Both the position numbers and the translations under genes were made by a program. A stretch of DNA of 64,000 nt. It comes from Branchiostoma lanceolatum. Its lineage: Eukaryota > Chordata > Leptocardii > Amphioxiformes > Branchiostomatidae. The notes below the pieces were generated by a model. That model did not search any database and was not told where the DNA came from. It saw nothing but the letters and a program-made list of their open reading frames with translations. Below are positions 45,168 to 56,914 of this stretch, one piece after another. Every line of letters begins with the position of its first letter. The stretch's first letter is position 1. The stretch covers positions 23,774,474-23,838,473 of the forward strand of contig NC_089724.1 in the NCBI RefSeq assembly GCF_035083965.1, in the 5' to 3' direction.

Positions 45168-48100
45168 TTACTCTTCGTCTCCTGCCATGTCTTCCAGCTC
45201 CCTCATTTCCTTCTCGACGTCTTCATCCATACCGGCGTCTTCTCCCATGTCTTCCATCTCCCTCGCCTCCTCCACATCCGCATCCGCTTCTTCCAAGATG
45301 TCGCGTAAGTCTTGCAGGGTCTCTTTAATCTCCAGTTCGCGCTTGGACCGGTCTGTGAAAATATCATTTGTTACATCATGAATGACCAGACATTTTTATG
45401 TTCATCTTGTAGCGCCTAGTCGCACATGGGGCACCATTAGTTTCCCCATATGTCAGACCATTTGACAGGCTAGGGAAGCAGTTAGAGAAACAAACCGGGG
45501 CTGGAATGGGATGAATGCAAGACTAGGAGAATGGATACCAGGTCACGAGAATAACATAACAAGTTTTTTCATCCAACAAGATTGAAAAAGGAATAGCCTG
45601 TGTTACTCTCCCAGTCAGGGGTCTGACCAGTCACCCTTACTAATCGATCACATTGAAACTCAGATTCGAATCAGTCATGACCCGAAGAATTGCTTTCTAA
45701 GTTGCGTTAACGACTAAATCTGACCAAAAAAATCTCGCTTGTGAGATGCTGGAAGGTGTCAGCTTTCAAATGATGTTTTCAGATTGACAATTTTGGCACT
45801 TTGGAAGGGATTGAACGTGCCCGCGATTTAACGTTTAGAAAAAAATAGTTTCTGCTACTTAGTTTCTACTACTGAAAATAGTTTCTACTACTTTTAGTTT
45901 CTACTACTTTTCTAAAAGTGATAACAGGAGGGTAAGGGACAACTGGCCATTAACGTAAATTTACATTCAAGTATGTACTAGTGTCCACCGGTCTTCATAA
46001 TGACTTCCTGGCCATTGATCTACAGTCAAACATGTACTAGTGACTGCCAATGGAAGATATCTTGGAAAAGAAAATGACAAAGCAACAACAACAACAACAA
46101 AAAACAAACAGATGCCTTACCAGTCCGTTGATGAATAGCCTTATTCCAGCCGACTCCCCACATTGCGTTGCTGGTTGGACTGGCGCTAACCTTTTTCAGC
46201 TTCCCGGCAATACGCCACCAGCCAGTTCCTGTCGGATTCTTGGGGCTGATGCCTGTTTGAGCGCAGACATGGAAAGGCATTATTCACAAGGTACAGCCCT
46301 TATAGATTATGTAAATGAGAAGGCCACATTTTCATGATTTATGTCTAATAATATCCACATTCACTTAACTTCCAAATGCTGCAAGAATGAAATTCCCATC
46401 ATTTACCAACTGTAAATCTATGTAGTCAAGGCACCGGTCAAGGTTTGTGCAAAATAAAGCGACAATTGCTCACGATGTGGTGAAAGGGTGGAGCCTATTC
46501 AAAAGACATGTTTTTTTAGCGGCGGTTGCGAGTACAAAATGTACAAAATGGTTTGTTCAGGTCGACCTAGTTTGTAAAAAAAAAGAAGGTCGTTTTCGAC
46601 ATTTTTATTATTTTCAGAATGAACCAATTTTTATGCCCCGTTCATGATGCAAAAAACAAAACGGTTCGATCCGTTTCGGCAAAATAAATCGAACTAGAAA
46701 GGCAACATTTGCACGAGCAAATACATCATATTCCCTCTCCATGCAAAAAGGGACTGTTCTACAATCACCCCTATGCAAAAATGGAGCATTCCAAAATAAT
46801 GTTTAACTATTATAAAGTAAGACCGTGTAATGACCATTGTAAATATCAACGCCATCCAGGCTAACATTTGTATGTCTGCAATGTTGGTATTTGAATAAAG
46901 AATTGAATTAAAGACCAGGCAGAAATGGATCTCTCCCAATTTGAAACCCTATGCATGACTCTTCCGGGCACCCATATTCATACTGGACCATTCAAAAAAC
47001 ACCTTCCAGCGGCGTATGGACCAACAGGTATCATGCAAATTTCAGAACGTAAACAACTCGAGTTTGATAAATCCGTGGGTATTTTGAAAGGCGCTCTCTC
47101 ATTGGCTGACCGAATTAGTCCACCTAGCCATAGGAATACAGATGTGACCATATATGGTCATATGAAGAAAATAGCTAATTATCTCCCTAAAATACCCCCT
47201 AGAATCGTATTTTGAAGTAATTTATGCCAAAAGTAGGAATGGGGTTCCTTGAATATTTTTTCAATACACCCCCATAGCAAATTTCAGGTCATTTGGCTGT
47301 AATTCCAGGTCACAGGAGGCCCAAATGTACGTTTTTGGTCTGAAAATGGCCAAAAATCCTCAATAAAAACTTTTTTAGGGCATTCATACAAAAATGAGAA
47401 AAAAACGCCTAGCGGTATGTGCAAACTCTACCAGTATATCAAATTTTAACTCATTTGGCCCAGGAGGAGAAAGAAACATGACCAACAACAATATATTTCG
47501 CCCATATCTATAGTATAGGCGAAATATAAGTATTTGTGAACATGAACGCTAAGAAACGATTTCGTTCCGTTTTATTCTGAACCTCGAGCTCCTCCCGGGA
47601 TAGTCTGCAACGGTTCAGAATGAAAAATATTAATCTACCTGACTATCTAACCTTCTTCGAAATAATTTAATTTACCTGATATGTTGGCGCGGTCAATCTA
47701 CAATTACTCGCCCACCACTACCACCCCGAAAAAGGGAAAATTGTTACCTTTCCTATAATAGATGTAGTCTTTGTAGTCCACGCCCCAGACGATGTTCTTT
47801 CCCACGCTGATGTGCTTCAGATAACCGGAGACCCGCTGCCAGGAGGTGCCCGTGGATCCCTCCTTCCCGTAGGTCCCGACGCGGTACCAAATCTTGCCTT
47901 TGCTGCCCAATCCCCATACGCCTGATGCTCCAACTGACACGTACGCCAGATAACCTGGTATCCTCTTCCACCGAGAGCCTAGCAAATTCAACATGCGAGT
48001 TAAAAAGTTTAATCACGCACATTCCATGATCTAGGAACAGCCTACACACAACTTATTTAACTCAAAGCACGCACATTCCAGGAACAGCCTAGACACAGCT

Positions 48101-51100
48101 TATCAAAGTTAAAGCACGCACATTCCAGGAACAGCCTATACTACGTATAACTTAAAGTTAAAGCATGTACATTCCACGAACAGCCTACACACAGCTTATT
48201 AAAGTTAAAGCACGCACATTCGTTCCAGGAACAGCCTACACACAACTTATTTAACTCAAAGCACGCACATTGTGTTGTTTGCGTGCCACCCCACAACCAC
48301 GACACGCCCATCTTTGATTAAAAGTCCACCCTTGTCTTCTCCCCGGAGATTTCCGAAGTTGTCTGTCAGCAGTTTCTTTCTTTTCTTTCTTTCTTTCTTT
48401 CTTCATTTGACAGGCTAGGGAAGCAGTTAGAGAAACAAAACGGGACTGGAATGGGATGGATACAAGGCTAGGAGAATGGATACCAGGTCATGAGAATAAC
48501 ATAACTAGTTTTTTCATCCAACAAGATTGAGAAAGGAATAGCCTGTGTTCCTCTCCCAGTCAGGGGTCTGACCAATCACCCCGACCAATCGATCACATTG
48601 AAACTCGGATTCGAATCAGTCATGACCCGACAAATTGCTTTTTAATTTGCGTTAACGACTAAATCTGACAAAAAAACTCGCCTGTGAGATGCTGGAAGGC
48701 ATCACTGAGCTTTCAAATGATGTTTTCAGATTGACAATTTTGGCACTTTGGAAGTGATTGAACGTGCCTGCGATTTAAGGTTTAGAAAAAAAAAATTCTA
48801 CTACTTTTCTTTAAAAAAAGTGATAACAGGAGGGTAAGGAACACCTAGCCATTAATGTAAATTTACATTCAAGTATGTACTAGTGTCCACCGGTCTTCAT
48901 AATGACTTCCTGGCCATTGATCTACAGTCAAACATGTACTAGTGACTGCCAATGGAAGAAATCTTAGAAAAGAAAATGACAAAGCAACAAAAACAACAAC
49001 AGCAAAAAAACAGATGCCTTACCAGACAGGTGCCAAATAGCCTTATTCCAGCCGACTCCCCACATTGCGTTGCTGGTTGGACTGGCGCTAACCTTTTTCA
49101 GCTTCCCGGCAATACGCCACCAGCCAGTTCCTGTCGGATTTTTGGGGGTGATGCCTGTTTGAGCGCAGACATGGAAAGGCATTATTCACAAGGTACAGCC
49201 CTTATAGATTATGTAAATGAGAAGGCCACATTTGCATGATTTATGTCTAATAATATCCACATTCACTTAACTTCCAAATGCTGCAAGAATGAAATTCCCA
49301 TCATTTACCAACTGTAAATCTATGTAGTCAAGGCACCGGTCAAGGTTTGTGCAAAATAAAGCGACAATTGCTCACGATGTGGTGAAAGCATGAAACATGG
49401 TGTGATGTATCCTGAATGGGTTTTCAAGGGTGGAGCCTATTCAAAAGACATGTTTTTTTAGCGGCGGTTGCGAGTACAAAATGTACAAAATGGTTTGTTC
49501 AGGTCGACCTAGTTTGTAAAAAAAGAAAGTCGTTTTCGACATTTTTTCTTATTTTCAGAATGAACCAATTTTTATGCCCCGTTCATGATGCAAAAAACAA
49601 AACGGTTCGAACCGTTTCGGCAAAATAAATCGAACTGAAAAGGCAACATTTGCACGAGCAATTACATCATATTCCCTCTCCATGCAAAAAGCAACTGTTC
49701 TACAATCACCCCTATGCAAAAATGGAGCATTCCAAAATAATGTATGACTATTATAGAGTAAGACCGTGTAATGACCATTGTAAATATCAACGCCATCCAG
49801 GCTAACGTTTGTATGTCTGCAATGTTGGTATTTGAATAAAGAATTGAATTAAAGACCAGGCAGAAATGGATCCCTCCCAATTTGAAACCCTATGCATGGA
49901 TGGACTCATCCTGGCACCCATACATACGGGCATTCATACTGGACCATTCAAAAAACACCTTCCAGCGGCGTATGGACCAACAGGTATCATGCAAATTTCA
50001 GAACGTAAACAACTCGAGTTTGATAAATCCGTGGGTATTTTAACCCTCAAACCACCGTATGGGGTCAAAACTGACCCCAGGCGCATATCAACATGTGCCA
50101 TTTTGACGTTTTGAGTCGAAAACAAAATTCCTTCTATGAGTTTGTTTGTATATATGTCTTATAACTTCTCACAAGTTTTTACCGAGATTGGCTCATTGTT
50201 GATTAAGTTATCCTAGAAAGTTTACGCATGGTCCAGTGGGGTCAATATTGACCCCAGCAAAATTTGCACTCATATTCCCTATTGTTTGATACTTGTCATC
50301 TAGTAACATTTATGATAAGGGTTATTATGATCATAGTTACAAAATATAGTTTTGTAGAAACGTGAAAAAAACAATTTTTTCAAATGAACGTAAAAATTAA
50401 TGACGTTGCGACGTATCATGACGTCATTTATGTGATTTTATTGACGAAAACCTACAAATTGGGTATTTCCGTAGAATTCAAAGGTACACGATAAAACTTA
50501 GGTAGAAATTATGTATGATAAATCATAATATATCCAAAGACGTTATTTGTAGATGGCAACAGGAACGACGTCAAAATGACGTCATAGAAATTATATTCAT
50601 ATCAAGTTACACTAGGGAAATCCGCCATCTTGGTTCCGCCATCTTGAATTATTTTGAATGCATTTTTTCATCATACTACCTAATAACACAATAAAAATGG
50701 ACCAAGACATTTATATTAAGATTGTTTCTGTTTGAATAAACATGGTAATGATGAAATTTGAGGTTGAAATGGCCGGTTAAAGCTAATCTAATTATATCGT
50801 CCGCCATCTTAGATTTTGATCGATGAGGTAATCAAATATGCATAAATTATGAATATTAAATCATAAAAATGATAGTGAATTAAATTGGTTGGTGTTGATG
50901 TAACAAAATAAGTGCAGTTTAAAAAGACAGCCCTAGAATTACATTGTAAAATCCAAAAGTAGCGACTTTTTCCAAATATGGCTCTAAGAAACCGGTTGCC
51001 ATAGCAACATGAAAACATTGATTAGATATTTCATTAAATTAAAATTGTTGCCAACGAAATTTTAGCAAAGGTGACCAAGGTTGGTTCTTCTAGCGTAAGC

Positions 51101-54100
51101 CATTCAGATGCTATATGACATCATGTGTTGGCGCAGGCCTCAAAAGAGCCCGCTTGTCTGAATAGCGTTAGTTGCAAAAGACGATGTTCCCTATTTTTGC
51201 ATAAATTATGATAATGAGCAAAAATTATTCACACCTAATCATGTCAAAATGTCCCTTATAGATTACTTAAACTATACATATATGCAAACCACAAAAATTG
51301 TCACCAATAAAGCTATATTTGTAGAAAACACTGTGGGGTCAGTTTTGACCCCATACGGTAAGATTAGTCGTAAAAAAGCTACGGTGGTTAGAGGGTTAAA
51401 AGGCGCTCTCTCATTGGCTGACCGAATTAGTCCACCTAGCCATAGGAATACAGATGTGACCATATATGGTCATATGAAGAAAATAGCTAATTATCTCCCT
51501 AAATTACCCCCTAGAATGGTATTTTGAAGTAATTTATGCCAAAAGTAGGAATGGGGTTCCTTGAATATTTTTTCAATACACCCCCATAGCAAATTTCAGG
51601 TCATTTGGCTGTAATTCCAGGTCACAGGAGGCCCAAATGTACGTTTTTGGTCTGAAAATGGCCAAAAATCCTCAATAAAAACTTTTTTAGGGCATTCATA
51701 CAAAAATGAGAAAAAAACGCCTAGGGGTATGTGCAAACTCTACCAGTATATCAAATTTCAACTCATTTGGCCCAGGAGGAGAAAGAAACATGACCAACAA
51801 CAATATATTTCACCCATATCTATAGTATAGGCGAAATATAAGTATTTGTGAACATGAACGCTAAGAAACGATTTCGTTCCGTTTTATTCTGAACCTCGAG
51901 CTCCTCCCGGGATAGTCTGCAACGGTTCAGAATGAAAAATATTGATCTACCTGACTATCTAACCTTCTTCGAAATAATTCAATTTTCCTGATATGTTGGC
52001 GCGGTCAATAAACACTTACTCGCCCACCACCACCACCCCGAAAAAGGGAAAATTGTTACCTTTCCTCAAATAGATGTAGTCTTTGTAGTCCACGCCCCAG
52101 ACGATGTTCTTCCCCACGCTGATGTGCTTCAGATAACCGGAGACCCGCTGCCAGGAGGTGCCCGTGGATCCCTCATTCCCGTAGGTCCCGACGCGGTACC
52201 AAATCTTGCCTTTGCTGCCCAATCCCCATACGCCTGATGCTCCAACTGACACGTACGCCAGATAACCTGGTATCCTCTTCCACCGAGAGCCTAGTAAATT
52301 CAACATGCGAGTTAAAAAGTTTAATCACGCACATTCCATGATCTAGGAACAGCCTACACACAACTTATTTAACTCAAAGCACGCACATTCCAGGAACAGC
52401 CTACACACAGCTTATTAAAGTTAAAGCACGCACATTCCAGGAGTAGCCTACACAAAACTTAAAGTTAGAGCATACACATTTTAGGAACAGGTTGTAGTTT
52501 ACAAGCCAACTAATTCTTAAGTTTCGATGATTAGCATAAAGCGCATTTCAAAGGTCGAAAAAAATAGTAAAAGAGAGTGACGCAGATGCATGATAACTGA
52601 GATTATCATGACAATGTATGTAGAATAAAAATGAATGAATAATACCTTTAATACTTGCGTCAGTAGCACCTGTGGAACAAATGTATGGATACGTGAATAC
52701 GTGAATCAGGTTGGTGAATCACTGGGTAAAATGTTTCGCAACCAAGAGTTGATACCTGGCCGAAATTCACCTTTCTCATGGTGATAACGACTGTGTATAC
52801 TTCGCACTGCAGCTAGGTGTCGCTGCAGTGCAAAGAAGGCGGTTCCAAACGTGACTCGGTCCATAAGCTAATGAACATGATTCACGTTTGGGACTGCATT
52901 CTTCACCTTGCAGCAGCGACACCTAGCTGCAGTTCGAAGTAGAACCAGAAACGCTGGTTGTGCTAGAATAAATATTTTATCCAAACTTTTAGATATAAGA
53001 TATAAGTATACTGATGTATGCATACCAAGAAACAAACACAACGTCTTATCCCTATAAACAATCACCACTCTAGGTACTAAACCTGGCGAACAGTGTACGC
53101 TTTAGCCTTAGGTATTCATCAACGAGTATCTGCGAGCTGCAATCAATCATAAGTGACGGAATCTTATTCAAAGTAGTTGTCTACTCATGCCGGATACAAT
53201 TGATGGTTTTTGGGTGTGTCATGCCCAGATACCAGAAGATACCGTTCTATGTGTTATGCAGTTCTTGGAACGATACAGTAACTGTATATTTTTATCAACA
53301 GATTTGCGATCAGCTAAAACGTATTTACTTTATTCGGTTCTAGGTTGATTCAAAGTTAGACTTTTCCAACATCAGGACTGTGGACTGGCATGCCATGTAG
53401 TTTGGGACAGTAATTACGCCAATTAGCAATTAAAGATACTGATTATCGACTCGAAGGAATGTCGGTCGACGACTCGGACCATTACCAACCCGGCCGAAAC
53501 CCCTGGTCAACTCGGCCCAAATCCCCGGTCCGAGCTCAGCCCAAACCGCCAGTTAACTCGACCCAAACCCCCGGTAACTGTGCATTTTTATCAACAGATT
53601 TGCGATCAGCTAAAACGTATTTACTTTATTCGGTTCTAGGTTGATCAAAGTTAGACTTTTCCAACATCAGGACTGTGAACTGGCATGTAGTTTGGGACAG
53701 TATTTACGCCAATTAGCAATTATCGACTCGAAGGAATGTCGGACGACTCGGACCAAGGACTTGCTCGGACCATTAACACTTGCATCCCGACCGAAACCCC
53801 TGGTCAGCTCGGCCCAAACCCCCGGTCCGAACTCGGCCCAAACCCCCGGTCCGAACTCGGCCCAAACACCCGGTCCGAACTCGGCCCAAACACCCGGTCC
53901 GAACTCGGCCCAAACCCCCTGTTAACTCGGCCCAAACCCCCGGCTAACTCGGCCCAAACCCCCGGTTAACTCGGCCCAAACTCCCGGTTACTCGGCCCAA
54001 ACCCCCGGTTAACTCGGCCCAAACCCCCGGTTAACTCGGCCCAAACCCCCTGTTAACTAGGCCCAAACCCCCGGTTAACCCGGTCCAAACCCCCGGTTAA

Positions 54101-55193
54101 CTCGGCCCAAACCCCGGGTTAACTCGGCCCCAACCCCCGGTTAAGTCGGCCCAAGCCCCCGGTTAACTCGGCCCAAACCCCCGGTTAACTCGGCCCAAAC
54201 CCCCGGTTAACGCGCCCGCGCCCAAACCCCCGGTCAACTCGGCCCAAACCCCCGGTTAACTCGGCCCAAACCCCCGGTTAACGCGCCCAAACCCCCGGTT
54301 AACGCGGCCCAAACGCTGGTCAATGCAGTTAGTAATGGTCCGAGCTGTCCTGGTACCGACTCGAAGTATTTCTCCGAGAAATCGGTAAAGGGAACACTGG
54401 TACAATTTTGTTGGTTTTGATACGGCCAAAAGCGAAAGAAAAAACATGAAAAAAATGAAAATGATAGTTTGCTCCTTTTTACTATGTACATTTCATTCGT
54501 TTGACCACAATAAGCCTCAATAATTTGACTACTAATGAAAGAATCCAACCGTACATATTCTGAGTGACACGAATAAAAAGACCATGGTTTGTAAGTTTTT
54601 TTTTCAGTTGGAAAATGACAAAATACTGCACTGATAAAACATAACGGTACGTATCGTTAGAGCGGCATCAACTATTTTGCACGCGTATCATTTGTCAATC
54701 ATCAACCCTTCAAAACCTTAGGCGATACTCCAAACTTTGTGTGCATTTTCTTGGTAGGTTTTTCTTGTTCGGTCAAAGGCGACCAGAACATTACTTATAC
54801 GTCTTTGAAATTACATAATTTATATAATAGTTGGTCCAATGATCCTAGGAACGTTTCTCCCAAAACGTATGGATACTTTGTAACATTAACTTTGTACAAT
54901 TCATGCTTTAGACAACAATACGCGTCAATATAAAAAAAATCATACTGTTTTGAGCGACACGAAGAAAAGGAACATGGGTTGTACTTTGTGTTGTACATGT
55001 TTTTCAGTCTGAAAATGACGTTTAAAAATGCGGTACTTCGAAAGCATCATTTATTTTTCTCTGTCACGCATTGGTTACATTTAAAATCTTCCAACATAGT
55101 TAACTTATTGTTACTTTAAGAAAACGGTTGTGCAAAGAGGAGCGACTTACCGAGCGCAAGGAGAACCACGAATATAGCTGGAAATGCGGCCAT
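45168..55193 (-). CDS. Gene C: secreted six-repeat tectonin lectin with acidic tail, seven exons, 325 aa
   Basis: Exons 55193-55151, 52669-52646, 52290-52060, 49154-49023, 47978-47748, 46252-46121, 45352-45168; all GT/AG; every intron is phase 1; 978 nt with stop. Residues 1-19 are a signal peptide (MAAFPAIFVVLLALGATDA). Residues 23-264 are six tectonin repeats of 35-45 aa with the family pattern of W-x-R-(I/V)-x-G, (I/V)-S-V/A-G and (V/M)-W-G-V/L, e.g. RWKRIPGYLAYVSVGASGVW and WWRIAGKLKKVSASPTSNAM. Exons 3+4 and 5+6 are duplicated cassettes of three repeats each; exons 3 and 5 differ at 2 of 77 residues. Exon 7 encodes a 61-aa Glu/Asp-rich, probably helical tail ending DMAGDEE. Tectonin proteins such as horseshoe-crab tachylectin-1 and fish-egg lectins form beta-propellers and bind bacterial or egg-surface sugars, so an extracellular pattern-recognition role is a reasonable inference. 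The small exon 2 (24 nt) and exon 1 rest on phase and signal-peptide logic. Confidence 0.85.
45467..48262. repeat. Intragenic segmental duplication, unit 1 (exons 5-6 of gene C)
   Basis: Begins CATTTGACAGGCTAGGGAAG and runs through exons 6 and 5 into the 46-50-bp minisatellite. Unit 2 is 48407-52448. Intron sequence is conserved as well as exons, so the event is recent. A third copy of the leading block is at 63540-63700 beside gene D. Confidence 0.9.
48012..48262. repeat. Minisatellite, period about 46-50 bp
   Basis: Five units of AAAGCACGCACATTCCAGGA ACAGCCTACACACAGCTTAT TAAAGTT in intron 4 of gene C. A shorter array of the same unit is at 52322-52495. Confidence 0.85.
48407..52448. repeat. 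Intragenic segmental duplication, unit 2 (exons 3-4 of gene C)
   Basis: Colinear with 45467-48262 once the 1352-bp piggyBac-like insertion is removed. Includes conserved intronic blocks such as GGCGCTCTCTCATTGGCTGA and TACGTTTTTGGTCTGAAAATG. Confidence 0.9.
50040..51399. mobile_element. PiggyBac-like non-autonomous element in intron 3 of gene C
   Basis: TTAA target duplication (50040-50043, 51396-51399) around an element of 1352 bp with ends CCCTCAAACCACCGTA and GGTGGTTAGAGGG. Subterminal blocks TGGGGTCAAAACTGACCCC and GGGGTCAGTTTTGACCCC are inverted relative to each other, and GGGGTCAATATTGACCCC occurs internally. The paralogous empty site at about 47081-47092 reads GTATTTTGAAAGGCG, i.e. 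TTGA where the filled copy has TTAA. The interior is AT-rich and has no transposase frame. Confidence 0.88.
52322..52495. repeat. Minisatellite, shorter array of the 46-50-bp unit
   Basis: Three to four units in intron 2 of gene C, homologous to 48012-48262. Confidence 0.8.
53255..53745. repeat. Direct duplication of about 190 bp
   Basis: AACTGT..TTTTTATCAACAGATTTGCG, ATCAGCTAAAACGTATTTAC and GACTTTTCCAACATCAGGAC occur at about 53280-53385 and again at 53576-53680, each followed by ATTATCGACTCGAAGGAATGTCGG and the start of a GGCCCAAACC array. In intron 1 of gene C. Confidence 0.85.
53806..54315. repeat. Minisatellite, about 22-bp unit CCCGGTTAACTCGGCCCAAAC
   Basis: About 23 units with variants (GGTCCGAACTCGG early, GGTTAACTCGG later, GGTTAACGCG at the end). 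The GTTAAC core is palindromic. Open frames on both strands encode Gln-Thr-Pro-Gly or Arg-Val-Asn-Arg-Gly-Phe repeats and are artefacts. In intron 1 of gene C. Confidence 0.95.
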
Positions 55194-55814
55194 CTTGAAG
55201 AAGTCCAAAACCCCAACTGACCAGATGTTGTCTACGGAGCTCAATTTATTTCCTTCCCGGAGTTGTGGTCGCAGAACACAGTATTAATGTTCGGGTACGA
55301 AGTAGTGCGTCACATTGCTTGAAAAGGCCGTAGTTTTTTTCTGTGCACGTTAGCGAGGCTGAAACTATGGTGAATGGCAGAGGAATACGTCAGTTTTGAG
55401 ACAGTACGAGTTTGATTACGATTTTTGTTCGGTCGGGTTGGATTCGCGCCTCGATATTGTTACCGCCCGACTACTGTAAGTCGCCTGCAGTACGGTGACC
55501 TCCGCTGGGGTCATATCAAAGTGGCTTTTAAAAGAGAACGAGCCGGCAAATTTAACCTCATTTTGCAGATATTTTGTAGATTGAACCTTGAAGGCAAACA
55601 TAAAAAAATCTGGTACCCTAATTGTGCACCTTTCTATAAATTTTCAAGCGTCGAAGCATCTCACCTTGGGATCCTTAACTATATAAATCCCTATAGGAGA
55701 AATACTGTGGTCTGCAACCTTAACCTCCCCTGCATGTAACTACGGTTTTCTTTTGTATTTGTTAATTGTGTTGTTTGCGTGCCACCCCACTCCCACGACA
55801 CGCCCATCTTTGAT

Positions 55815-56040
55815 TAATGTAGTTTATACGATGAAGAGAGCGATGCGCTTTATAAACTTATTCAATGTAGGTTTCCCCATTTTATACATCTTTGCAAAGC
55901 GGAACAATTCATATTTCTAATGGCTTTAGGTAAACCCTCTATTATAAAACACACCTGTATGTATATTTACAATATTACCAAGAAGCGAGAAGAGGCCGAA
56001 TTAACGTCATTATCATTAGATTAGTGCTAGCTTATGATAA
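55815..56040 (+). pseudogene. LINE 3'-end ORF fragment (copy 1)
   Basis: One frame reads DEESDALYKL, then FIHLCKAEQFIFLMALGKPS and KKREEAELTSLSLD before a stop, matching in pattern the fragment at 61260-61440 (LYKLVENLFPYFTHL, FIFLMRLDKPS, EKRGEVEFI). This is the extreme C-terminus of a CR1/Crack-like LINE by appearance; the family assignment is uncertain. Confidence 0.55.
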
Positions 56041-56101
56041 TGACGTACATTTGTACTTATATATATATATATGTCTGTCAGCAGTTTCTTTTTTTCTCAT
56101 A

Positions 56102-56914
56102 AGGCCACAGCAAGTAAATTATATGGATGACATCAGCGCGTTCATTAATTTTCGCCTGATTTTTTTTACCTTTCGTCAATGGTCAACATACCGAAGATAA
56201 TACAATATGTCGCAAACTACAGTCAGTTCTATCACAAAAACGTTCTAGATGCCATAAAAAGGCATTTGAAAATGAAAAATTGTGAAAACTTTGTACAAAT
56301 GTACGTTGTTCAATTATTGTGTATGCAAGCTGTAACAAGATTGCTCGTCGTTACGAACTTACAGGAAGACACTGTGCAGCCCTCATGCCGAACTTGTAAT
56401 ATAATCTGTAATTTCTGTACCAATATCATCGACAACGTGTAATCCGATGTGCTGTTCTTGAATGAAGTGAACTATTAACAAATCCGAAATTTCATTGTCC
56501 TCCGATGATATGTCCAACAAAGGCTCTGTGTTGTGCAATTGTTTGATATGACCCAGCAAACGTGAGGCTCAATTGCTCGCATTTGACGGCATTTGTTGAC
56601 AGGGTGCTCCATATCAATACCCAGTTGAATATAGTTGCTGCCGATTCATTGCATATGGATGCCCATGACCGGTATGACATGTTTACTCTTGAATCAAGAA
56701 GGTCTTTTATCATACATGAAACCTCATTGGTTGAATACAGGAACAAAAGACCTGTTGGTCGTGATATCATATTTTGTTGCCTCAAGTCTTGTTTAACAAG
56801 ATTCATGATCTAAGAATTTGAAAATATAGGAATCTTGTCTTTTTTTTGGCCCGCCTTGTTTGTTTTTTGGAGTCTGCAGAGGATGTCATCCATAAAATTT
56901 ACTTGCTGTGGCCT
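56102..56914. mobile_element. DNA transposon with 33-bp terminal inverted repeats
   Basis: AGGCCACAGCAAGTAAATTA TATGGATGACATC at the left; its reverse complement with one mismatch at 56882-56914. 813 bp long. Internal open frames (56179-56442 on +, 56806-56492 on -) have no recognised domain. No clear target duplication. A relative is at 14552-14946. Confidence 0.8.

Noticed and set aside
53641..54548. Gln-Thr-Pro-Gly and Arg-Val-Asn-Arg-Gly-Phe repeat proteins
   Set aside because: All frames follow the 22-bp minisatellite; repeat unit drift ignores codon boundaries.
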